This document shows positions 7,493 to 13,455 of a DNA stretch of 13,455 nucleotides, in pieces; positions within the stretch are counted from its first letter, which is position 1; the number at the start of each line of letters is the position of its first letter. This DNA comes from JBHJGU01 sp050331475. GTDB lineage: Bacteria; Pseudomonadota; Alphaproteobacteria; Caulobacterales; Maricaulaceae. Location of the stretch: positions 1 through 13,455 of the forward strand of contig JBHJGU010000041.1 of assembly GCA_050331475.1 (NCBI GenBank). The letters are read 5' to 3'. The translations under genes were made by a program, and so were the position numbers. The notes below the pieces were generated by a model. It was not told the DNA's origin, did no database searches, and worked only from the letters and a program-made list of their open reading frames with translations.

Positions 7493-7838
7493 GCCAACAT
7501 CTCCATTCGCCAATAGGCTCAAAATATTTCGCACCCGCACAGTGTCGAGCGTCTTTCGCCCTGAAGGCGCCCAATCCACAACCCGTGTCCGAAAGGTGGC
7601 GCGGTTTTGGGCCCGCCCGGCGCTATTGACGACCTTACAGAGCACAGCCCGTGCGGAACGAGGCGACAACACCGGCAAAGCTCGCCAAACGAGCAATCAG
7701 CGGCCTGCGGCGACACAACACGCGGTCTTGTTTCGCTTAATGACGGTCAAGGCGTTCCGTTCGCGTGAAAACACGCTAGGCTATCTCACCTTCGTTCGTC
7801 GCCCGCATCGTCGCCCCCCGCGCAGAGGATACTCCGCC
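7493..7838. promoter_or_regulatory. Divergent intergenic region between ndh and the SulP gene (346 bases)
   Basis: This non-coding stretch must contain promoters for both flanking genes. On the ndh side a sigma70-like pair is visible (listed separately). On the SulP side GCGTG (7763-7767) and CACGC (7772-7776) form a 5-bp hairpin or inverted repeat around AAAA, about 65 bases before the start codon. A weak TTCGCG/TATCTC pair with 16-base spacing overlaps it. ORFs crossing this region are extensions of ndh or the SulP frame without ribosome-binding sites. Confidence 0.55.
7521..7548 (-). promoter_or_regulatory. Sigma70-like promoter for ndh
   Basis: Reading the minus strand, TCGACA (7548-7543) resembles the -35 consensus TTGACA at five of six positions. 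It is followed after 16 bases by TATTTT (7526-7521), matching TATAAT at four of six. Transcription would start near 7513, leaving a short leader of about 20 bases that contains the GGAG ribosome-binding site of ndh. The geometry is good, but this is pattern matching only. Confidence 0.45.
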
Positions 7839-9422
7839 ATGGCCGCCACCGACACCGCCAACCCGCTTAGCCTGTTGACCCAACGGTCCAACGATATCCT
7901 CGCCTCGCTTGTTGTATTCCTGGTCGCCTTGCCGCTTTGCATGGGCATCGCCATCGCGTCCGGCGCGCCGCCGGCTTTGGGACTGATCACCGGGATCATT
8001 GGCGGCTTGGTGGTGGGCACGCTGGCGGGATCGCCGCTCCAGGTCAGCGGACCGGCGGCGGGGCTCGCCGTGTTGGTGTTCCAATTGGTCGACGAACAGG
8101 GCCTAGAAATGCTGGGACCGGTCTGCCTGATCGCGGGTGGGCTGCAGCTTATCGCTGGCATCCTCAAGCTGGGGCAATGGTTCCGAGCGATTTCTCCATC
8201 GGTCATTCACGGCATGTTGGCCGGGATCGGGGTGTTGATTTTCGCCTCGCAGTTTCACGTCATGTTAGACGCAGCCCCCGTCGGCGGCGGAATACAGAAC
8301 TTAATCGCCATTCCTGGGGCGATCTGGAATGCTGTCACCCCGAGCGACGATCCCAACATGAACCATCATTGGGCCGCTCTGGTCGGCGTTTTGACCATCG
8401 GCTCCACAATCGCTTGGAACCGGTTCAAGCCGCAAAATTTGAAAATGATCCCCGCGCCTTTGGTCGCCGTCATTGTTGGCTCCGTTGCCGCGGTCTTCTT
8501 ACAGCTGCCTGTCGCGCGCGTGGACGTTCCCGCCGGGATCACCGAGTCCCTGAACATCCCCACCGTTGACGCGCTCGCCCGTATCATCGATCCGGAGATT
8601 TTGCTGCTTGGCTTTGTGTTCGCCTTTGTGGCCAGCGCGGAGACCTTGTTGTGCGCCACCGCGGTAGACCAAATGCACACAGGTGTCCGGACCCAGTACA
8701 GCAAAGAGCTTCGCGCCCAAGGGGTCGGCAATCTTCTGTGCGGCGTTGTCGGGGCGTTGCCGATGACCGGGGTGATCGTGCGGTCCACCGCCAATGTGGA
8801 GGCGGGCGCCACAACGCGATTGTCAGCGATCCTGCACGGCGCATGGCTGTTGCTCACCGTCGCCGCCTTGCCCTGGCTGTTGAACAACATTCCCACCTCA
8901 GCTTTGGCCGCGATCCTGGTCTACACCGGCTATAAGTTGGTCAACATCACACGCATTCGCAAAATCGCGGAGTATGGCAAGACTGAACTTGGCATTTATC
9001 TCGCGACGTTAGGGGGCATCGTGGCGGTTGATCTCCTGACCGGGGTCATTCTGGGCTTCGCGCTGGCGACGGTGAAATTGATCTATTCGCTGTCCCAAAT
9101 GAGCATTCGCGTGGAGCACGCGCCAGATGGCCCGAGGACCGATATTTTCCTTGAAGGCTCAGCCACCTTCTTCTCAATCCCCAAGCTGGGCGCCGCGTTG
9201 GAGACCGTCGCCCCAGGGTCAGAGGTTCATGTTCACTTTGAACACCTGGGTCATATCGATCACGCCTGCCTGGACATGCTATCGGCGTGGGAGCGCCAAC
9301 ATAAAACCACCGGTGGCGCGTTGGTCATCGAGTGGCGGGACCTGGTTGGCAAATACGCCAAGGACGACAAGAAGATCGACAACATCGCCCTGTCGTCGAA
9401 CAAGTCTCACAAAGCCGCATAA
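7839..9422 (+). CDS. SulP-family inorganic anion transporter with STAS-like C-terminal domain
   Basis: This is an inner-membrane carrier of the SulP/SLC26 family, whose members move sulfate, bicarbonate or related anions by proton or sodium symport or by exchange. The 527-residue protein has many hydrophobic segments from about 20 to 417. Conserved SulP features include VALPLCMGIAIASGAPPALG (about 29-48), GSPLQVSGPAAGLAVLVF (64-81) and VASAETLLCATAVDQ (264-278). GALPMTGVIVRSTANVEAGA (305-324) follows. A soluble tail (about 435-500) resembles a STAS domain (HVHFEHLGHIDHACLDML). The start at 7839 is supported by AGAGGA 9 bases upstream. A similar membrane core occurs in marine bicarbonate-type SulP proteins, but no carbonic anhydrase gene is adjacent here, so substrate is undetermined. 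Confidence 0.92.
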   Translation: MAATDTANPLSLLTQRSNDILASLVVFLVALPLCMGIAIASGAPPALGLITGIIGGLVVGTLAGSPLQVSGPAAGLAVLVFQLVDEQGLEMLGPVCLIAGGLQLIAGILKLGQWFRAISPSVIHGMLAGIGVLIFASQFHVMLDAAPVGGGIQNLIAIPGAIWNAVTPSDDPNMNHHWAALVGVLTIGSTIAWNRFKPQNLKMIPAPLVAVIVGSVAAVFLQLPVARVDVPAGITESLNIPTVDALARIIDPEILLLGFVFAFVASAETLLCATAVDQMHTGVRTQYSKELRAQGVGNLLCGVVGALPMTGVIVRSTANVEAGATTRLSAILHGAWLLLTVAALPWLLNNIPTSALAAILVYTGYKLVNITRIRKIAEYGKTELGIYLATLGGIVAVDLLTGVILGFALATVKLIYSLSQMSIRVEHAPDGPRTDIFLEGSATFFSIPKLGAALETVAPGSEVHVHFEHLGHIDHACLDMLSAWERQHKTTGGALVIEWRDLVGKYAKDDKKIDNIALSSNKSHKAA

Positions 9423-9428
9423 GCCTCG

Positions 9429-9456
9429 CATCGGGCCGCTAAAGGGCGGCCCGATG
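9429..9456 (+). terminator. Strong hairpin after the SulP gene
   Basis: CATCGGGCCGC (9429-9439) pairs perfectly with GCGGCCCGATG (9446-9456) around the six-base loop TAAAGG, giving an 11-bp GC-rich stem that begins six bases after the stop codon. No T-run follows, so it is not a textbook intrinsic terminator. It probably ends or stabilises the transcript 3' end. The symmetry of the stem would also present a hairpin to transcripts from the other side. Confidence 0.6.
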
Positions 9457-9570
9457 TACAACATAGTCGCAAAGCAATAAAAACTTGTCGCCTTCGCTCA
9501 TCCCTTAGTATGAAACTTAAAAGCAAGACGCCTGGGACGCCAGATTGTTCAAAGCCATGAAAGCAACTAA

Positions 9571-9615
9571 GCGCTGCACTTCACTGCATTAAGGCTGAAA
9601 CTTTTTCAGCAGCGC
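9571..9615. other. Nested inverted repeats, possible structured RNA
   Basis: Outer arms GCGCTG (9571-9576) and CAGCGC (9610-9615) enclose inner arms CTGAAA (9595-9600) and TTTCAG (9604-9609) with a CTT loop. The two stems can stack directly, because the inner 3' arm ends where the outer 3' arm begins. An alternative inner pairing GCTGAAA/TTTCAGC gives seven base pairs. It lies about 260 bases before the receptor start and could belong to a leader, a small RNA or a second terminator; no T-run follows. Confidence 0.35.
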
Positions 9616-9841
9616 CAGGCCCGGTCGCGCTGGACACCGACACCGTGATAGGCGGTCGACTGAGGCTTCGGCGTCACGATTTTTTCCACCTTCAAAGAAC
9701 TTAGATTTTCCGGTCGCTGCGCTGGACTCTTTTGTGTGATATTTTTGGATCATTCTTAGACAAATTCTGGCATTAATGGCGTTGGTCAGTAAAATTTCCG
9801 TCGTCTTCTCATTATCAACCTGTCACAGAGACCGGTCATTA

Positions 9842-9870
9842 CCCCAGGCGTCCAAACAAATGGCCTGGGG
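9842..9870 (+). promoter_or_regulatory. Hairpin masking the receptor ribosome-binding site
   Basis: CCCCAGGC (9842-9849) is perfectly complementary to GCCTGGGG (9863-9870) across a 13-base loop. The 3' arm contains the only purine-rich sequence (GGGG, extending to 9871) at a suitable distance, about 7-8 bases, from ATG 9879. Folding of the leader would therefore cover the likely ribosome-binding site. This could set low basal translation or respond to a regulator that opens the stem. Confidence 0.45.
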
Positions 9871-9878
9871 GCAACATA

Positions 9879-10562
9879 ATGGTTCGGCGTCTCTCTACCG
9901 TCACGACACGCTCGTGGCGCATCGGTCGGTTATTGCTGGGATCCAGCTTAACGGCTCTGCTTCCCGCAGCGGCGCTCGCCCCTGCAGCCTATGCCCAAGA
10001 GACCTTCGCCTCGATCGACGGTTCAGCGGTGTTCCCGGACGGCGCTCCGGCGGCGGGCATTCAGGTGGAGATCACCCACTTGCCCTCGGGCACGCGCACC
10101 ATCCGGACATTGGGCAATCGCGGCGCCTTTGTGGCGACCGGTCTGCGCCCAGGCGGTCCATACCGGGCGCGGTTTTTCGGTGAGGCGATCGACGAGAACA
10201 TTATCGAGGGCTTTTTCGCTCGTCCCGGTGAGCCGCTGTCGATCGACGTCACCGTCACGCCTACGGGGTTTGAGGAAATCCTCGTTCTTGGCCAACGGCC
10301 CGAAGCCATCGGCATCGGGTCGGTGAGCACCTATGACGCGGAACGGATCGAGCGCACGCCGGTCAATCTGCGTTCGCTGCAGGAGATCGCGCGCCTTGAT
10401 CCGCAAGTGTTTCTTGACTTGGGCCAAGGGGATGAGCAGCAAGGTATTTCAGTGCTCGGTTTTAACACCCGTTTCAATAACCTGGTTATCGACGGCGCTA
10501 GTCAGACCGATAGCTTCGGCGACAATTTTACCGGATTCTACACCCGTCGCTCGGCAATTTAA
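9879..10562 (+). CDS. N-terminal fragment of the receptor: signal peptide, regulatory domain, start of plug (227 aa)
   Basis: This is the part translated before the in-frame stop. Basic residues and a hydrophobic core end in AYA-Q, a good signal peptidase I site after residue 39. Residues about 44-128 look like a carboxypeptidase-regulatory-like beta-sandwich (GSAVFPDGAPAAGIQVEI, LPSGTRTIRT, FVATGLRPGGPYRARF). EEILVLGQR at about 132-140 resembles a TonB box, and the plug then begins (PVNLRSLQEIARLDPQVF, GFNTRFNNLVIDGA). Alone it would be a short periplasmic protein with no barrel, so it is unlikely to work as a transporter. ATG 9879 is chosen because it gives a complete signal peptide; its ribosome-binding site is a weak GGGGG. 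Confidence 0.7.
   Translation: MVRRLSTVTTRSWRIGRLLLGSSLTALLPAAALAPAAYAQETFASIDGSAVFPDGAPAAGIQVEITHLPSGTRTIRTLGNRGAFVATGLRPGGPYRARFFGEAIDENIIEGFFARPGEPLSIDVTVTPTGFEEILVLGQRPEAIGIGSVSTYDAERIERTPVNLRSLQEIARLDPQVFLDLGQGDEQQGISVLGFNTRFNNLVIDGASQTDSFGDNFTGFYTRRSAI
10560..10562 (+). other. In-frame TAA within the receptor plug domain
   Basis: This single ochre codon is the only break in a 3,462-base frame. It is followed by C (TAA-C), a base context known to be comparatively leaky for termination. The residue position lies just before the conserved LDAIE segment of the plug. Confidence 0.85.
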
Positions 10563-10796
10563 CTGGACGCGATCGAGTCTTTCTCGGTCGAGACCTCTCC
10601 CTTCGATGTACAGAACTCGAACTTTCAGGGCGGTCAGATCAATATCACCACAAAATCCGGCACCAATGAAGTTCATGGTTCGCTGTTCTTCCAACGTACC
10701 GGTGGCTTTTTAACACGCGACGTACAGCCTAACTTTAACGACCCGTCTGACCCGACGACGATTAACGAAGAACCGGAAAACATCTTCGGCGCCACT

Positions 10797-13340
10797 TTGA
10801 GCGGGCCAATCATCAAAGATAAGCTGTTCTTCTTCGCGTCTTATGAAGAGTTCCGCGAAACGGATCAGTTAGCCAACGGGCCAATCGGGTCCGGCGCGGT
10901 TAATGAAACCGACTTTTTGACGATCGACACTTTCAACGAGATTGCGCAGATTTCGATCGATAATTTCGGGTTCGATCCGGGCGATTTCGCGGATGTGGGA
11001 ACGTTCTCGGACAATGAGCGGAAAATCCTGCTCAAGCTCGACTGGAACATCAATCTGAACCATCGCGCGGCGCTGACCTTCCAGCGCACGACCTCCTCGA
11101 ACATCGACCAAAACGAAGCGCCGGGCCTGGACTCGCCCTCCTCCTTCGCCAACTTCACCGCCGACGATCCGGTCGTGTTGACCGGTCAATTGGTGTCGAA
11201 CTGGACCGATAATTTCAACACGCTGCTACGGGTCTCCTATCGCGAAACCCGCCGTCAAACCGAATCGATCATTACGGACACCCCGTTCGGCGAAACGTCG
11301 CTGATCGACATCGTCCCGGTGTTCGATGATGCGGGCGGGTTCGATTTAGCGGAAACCGTCACGTTAGGTCCAGCGGCGGACAACCTGATCAATATCGCCA
11401 ACTCCGAACGGCTTCAGCTGTTCGCCCGCGGCGAATACACCCTCGCTAATCATCGGATATCCTTCGGTTACGAACGGGACTCGCAAGCCTTGTTCAACTT
11501 GGAGGTCCCCACCGGCAGCGCATCGTTTGACTTCACCCCATCGGACGACTTCGACCCGATCACCGGTGTGGGCTCCAGCGCCATTGAAAACTTCGCGGCC
11601 GGCATTGTCGACGACGTCTTTATCTCGGCGTCGATTACGGGTGATCCTTTGGATCTCGCCGCCGACTTCACCGCGGTGCGCCACTCCTTGTACATTCAGG
11701 ATATTTGGGAGCCGACCCCGGAACTCCAGGTGCTTTTGGGGCTGCGCTATGAGCGGTTCGCCCAGGACGAAGCCCCGGAAATCAATCCGTTTTTCGTCGA
11801 CCGGTTCGGCTTCGAAAACAATGCGACCCTGGCCGGTCGTGACGTGTTCAGCCCTCGTTTCGGCTTGAACTACCAGCCCAGCTATTTGCCGCGCACCACG
11901 TTCCGCACCGGCTTGGCGGTGTTCGCCGGATCCGGTCCGCTCACCTTCCTGTCCGCGGGCTTCAACATCAACGGCATCACCTTGGGCCAGGCGCTGATCG
12001 ATGGTGCGGACATTGAAGGCCCGGTCGATCCCAACGTGATCCCCCAAGAAGCGCTCGACGCCTTGGCCGCCTTGCAAGACGGTCTCGTGGAGGGCGAAGA
12101 CGGATCGACGGCGTCACTAGACCCAGATTTCGAGATTCCGCGCAATCTTCGCTTCCAATTCGCCATCGATCAGGGTTTCGATCTGCCCTATCTCGGTGAT
12201 GATTGGAATATTTCACTCGAAGTCGTTCACTCGGAAATCCTGCAAGCGCTTCAGTTCGTTGACTTGAGACTTCAGGAAATCTTACCGGCCTTGCCCGGCG
12301 CCGCGGCGGGCATTGTGCGGTTCAACCAAATCCCGTCCGCCGTCGACACCCGGTTTATCGGCCCGATCGACACGGTTCAGGATCGCGACGACATCATCCA
12401 AGACATCCAAGCGACCAACACCAGCTTGGGCAGCTCGACGGTGTTTTCATTCGACCTGAACAAAAATTGGGACTTTGGCCGATTCGGCGAAGTCCTCTTC
12501 AACACGGGTTACGCGTTTACCCGCTCGATCGATGTGTCACCCGCAAATGATACCGACAGCCTACAAGAAGTGTTTGAGACGGGCGCGTTTGACAACATCA
12601 ACAGCCCGACCCCGGCGCCGTCGATCCAAGCTGTGCCCCACAACTTCAACTACTCCTTCACCTGGCAAAAGCGGTTCTGGGACGGCTGGCGCTTCCAATT
12701 CAACGCCTTTGGCAATTTCCGGTCGGGTCGGGCGACGTCTTTGGTGATTGATGATGAGTTCAACATCTCACTGGGCGATTTAGACAATACCGAAGACGGG
12801 CTCTTGTTCATTGAAGGCCGCCAAGAGGAAGACTTTGAGCAATTGGTGCCCGGCGTCAGTACGACTGCAGCCGGTCGGTTCATCGCCCCCCTGCCAACCG
12901 GGCCGGACGATCCGAACTTCGTGTTCACCAACGGCCTGACCTTCGAGAACACTTTTGGGCTCCTGCTTGAAGAGCTCCCAGAATTGGCGCAGTTCCAAGG
13001 CGGGCTGATCCCGCGGAACTTCCTACGCGCGCCGAACTCCCACCAACTCGATCTCAACGCCCAACTGGAAATCCCGGTGTCTCGGGGTCAGTTGATCTTG
13101 GAAGGCGGCATTCGGAACTTCCTCAATCTGCTCGACCCGCGTCGGGGCCAAATCGAACGCTTCTCCATTCGCGAAAATGTGTTCGAAGCGGCGTTCGACG
13201 TGGAGAACGAGCAGATCGTGATTTTCTCACAAGAAAACGCCACCGGGGCCGGCAATGGCGAAGGCTTGATCTTCAACGAGTTGGAGCCTTCCGTCGGCTC
13301 TATCTGGCGGGCGCAATTGGGCGTTCGCTACCGATTCTAA
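10797..13340 (+). CDS. C-terminal fragment of the receptor: rest of plug and beta-barrel
   Basis: The frame is open from 10563, directly after the stop, and contains LDAIESFSVETSPFDVQNSNFQGGQINITTKSGTNEVHG-type plug sequence before the TTG at 10797, the first common start codon I count. From there the 847 codons encode alternating beta strands and acidic loops (FFASYEEFRETDQ, RFGLNYQPS, GWRFQFNAFGNFRSGR) and end in QLGVRYRF, the aromatic C terminus typical of outer-membrane barrels. TTG 10797 is not preceded by a convincing ribosome-binding site and the fragment lacks a signal peptide, so it is probably not expressed as a separate protein. It is best read as the second half of the interrupted gene. 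Confidence 0.6.
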   Translation: MSGPIIKDKLFFFASYEEFRETDQLANGPIGSGAVNETDFLTIDTFNEIAQISIDNFGFDPGDFADVGTFSDNERKILLKLDWNINLNHRAALTFQRTTSSNIDQNEAPGLDSPSSFANFTADDPVVLTGQLVSNWTDNFNTLLRVSYRETRRQTESIITDTPFGETSLIDIVPVFDDAGGFDLAETVTLGPAADNLINIANSERLQLFARGEYTLANHRISFGYERDSQALFNLEVPTGSASFDFTPSDDFDPITGVGSSAIENFAAGIVDDVFISASITGDPLDLAADFTAVRHSLYIQDIWEPTPELQVLLGLRYERFAQDEAPEINPFFVDRFGFENNATLAGRDVFSPRFGLNYQPSYLPRTTFRTGLAVFAGSGPLTFLSAGFNINGITLGQALIDGADIEGPVDPNVIPQEALDALAALQDGLVEGEDGSTASLDPDFEIPRNLRFQFAIDQGFDLPYLGDDWNISLEVVHSEILQALQFVDLRLQEILPALPGAAAGIVRFNQIPSAVDTRFIGPIDTVQDRDDIIQDIQATNTSLGSSTVFSFDLNKNWDFGRFGEVLFNTGYAFTRSIDVSPANDTDSLQEVFETGAFDNINSPTPAPSIQAVPHNFNYSFTWQKRFWDGWRFQFNAFGNFRSGRATSLVIDDEFNISLGDLDNTEDGLLFIEGRQEEDFEQLVPGVSTTAAGRFIAPLPTGPDDPNFVFTNGLTFENTFGLLLEELPELAQFQGGLIPRNFLRAPNSHQLDLNAQLEIPVSRGQLILEGGIRNFLNLLDPRRGQIERFSIRENVFEAAFDVENEQIVIFSQENATGAGNGEGLIFNELEPSVGSIWRAQLGVRYRF

Positions 13341-13354
13341 AACGAACCCTCATT

Positions 13355-13378
13355 GCCGGGAGGGCGCGCCCTCCCGGC
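13355..13378. repeat. 24-bp perfect palindrome after the receptor gene
   Basis: The sequence beginning GCCGGGAGGGCG at 13355 is followed immediately by its exact reverse complement, ending at 13378. It lies 14 bases beyond the receptor stop codon and just before the intrinsic terminator. In RNA it would form a 10-bp stem with a tight four-base loop. It may be part of a tandem terminator or a protein-binding site. Confidence 0.75.
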
Positions 13379-13388
13379 CCCGCGTTCG

Positions 13389-13427
13389 CCCGCGCCGCCA
13401 CCCGGCGGGGCGGGGGTTTTTTTGTTT
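13389..13427 (+). terminator. Rho-independent terminator of the receptor gene
   Basis: CCCGC (13389-13393) and CCGCC (13395-13399) pair with GGCGG (13404-13408) and GCGGG (13410-13414), with one G-G mismatch and an ACCC loop. Two further G residues and then TTTTTTTGTTTT (13417-13427 and just beyond) follow. A ten-pair GC stem followed by a T-run is a textbook intrinsic terminator for the upstream gene. Nothing coding is visible from here to the window end. Confidence 0.9.
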
Positions 13428-13455
13428 TGGCGTAAGGCCATTGTCAAACCGCTCT

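Larger units (their letters stand above)
9423..9878. other. 456-base intergenic region before the TonB-dependent receptor
   Basis: No gene is supported here; a frame from ATG 9776 is out of frame with the receptor, overlaps its start and looks non-coding. Contents: the SulP terminator-like hairpin (9429-9456), a structured element (9571-9615), a visibly AT-richer tract from about 9675 to 9815 likely to hold the receptor promoter, the palindrome GACCGGTC (9830-9837), and a hairpin adjoining the receptor start (9842-9870). I could not settle on a convincing -35/-10 pair. Confidence 0.6.
9879..13340 (+). pseudogene. TonB-dependent receptor (Oar-like), interrupted by one in-frame stop
   Basis: The full frame of 1,154 codons encodes an outer-membrane receptor: signal peptide, carboxypeptidase-regulatory-like N-terminal domain, TonB box-like segment, plug and beta-barrel. 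A single TAA at 10560-10562 (codon 228) interrupts the plug; frame and sequence are otherwise intact to the terminal RYRF. The residues around the stop read TRRSAI*LDAIESFSV, where related receptors usually have a small residue such as Ser before LDAIE, so one base change (for example TCA to TAA) explains it. No frameshift, deletion or decay is evident, which suggests a very recent mutation, a sequencing or assembly error, or stop readthrough. Substrates of this class include large polymers, siderophores or peptides; none can be assigned. An intrinsic terminator follows. Confidence 0.8.

Noticed and set aside
7493..7696. 68-residue N-terminal extension of the NDH-2 protein
   Set aside because: It has no family-like sequence, it would read through the predicted ndh promoter, and GGAG precedes the ATG at 7492.
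7317..7838. 174-residue N-terminal extension of the SulP protein
   Set aside because: It runs antisense through the start of ndh and the intergenic region; the sequence is Arg/Pro-rich shadow coding, and the start at 7839 has AGAGGA and fits SulP proteins.
9776..10183. Plus-strand ORF of 135 residues starting before the receptor
   Set aside because: It is in a different frame from the receptor, lacks a ribosome-binding site, and becomes Arg/Pro-rich shadow sequence once it overlaps the receptor gene.

Overview
The window looks like a chromosomal stretch from a GC-rich alphaproteobacterium. That placement rests on a large Oar-like TonB-dependent receptor, a type II NADH dehydrogenase, a SulP anion carrier, and codon use rich in G/C at third positions. 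A marine Caulobacterales- or Parvularculales-like lineage is plausible, but no rRNA or other taxonomic marker is present, so this is inference. No tRNA, rRNA, insertion sequence, CRISPR array or integrase was seen.

Left edge (1-810, + strand): the 3' end of a Gly/Ala-rich membrane protein overlaps by ATGA a second gene for a 188-residue protein with two membrane segments and a long acidic coiled coil. Neither was recognised with confidence. They converge on the next operon with only 48 bases between stop codons.

Centre-left (859-5824, - strand): a compact type VI secretion (T6SS) operon read right to left as hcp (tssD), tssA, tssB, tssC. It encodes the inner tube, the sheath/tube assembly cap protein and the two contractile sheath subunits. 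All gaps are 10-27 bases. The TssA homologue is very long (778 aa), with an apparent second ImpA-N-like domain and a Pro-Glu linker. Baseplate, membrane-complex, ClpV and VgrG genes are not in view and must lie elsewhere. The leader upstream of hcp holds a 20-bp imperfect palindrome.

Centre (6074-9422): a type II NADH:quinone oxidoreductase (- strand) and a SulP-family anion transporter with a STAS-like tail (+ strand) are divergently transcribed from a 346-base region. The ndh side has a recognisable sigma70-like promoter. The sulP gene ends in a strong hairpin.

Right (9423-13455): a 456-base AT-richer region with two predicted RNA structures, one of which would mask the ribosome-binding site, precedes a TonB-dependent receptor gene. 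That gene is cut by one in-frame TAA at codon 228, with the reading frame otherwise open to a typical C-terminal Phe. A 24-bp perfect palindrome and a strong intrinsic terminator close the window.

No wholly new system can be demonstrated from the sequence. The points most worth a second look are the interrupted receptor, its masked start, the enlarged TssA, and the coupled membrane/coiled-coil pair facing the T6SS operon.
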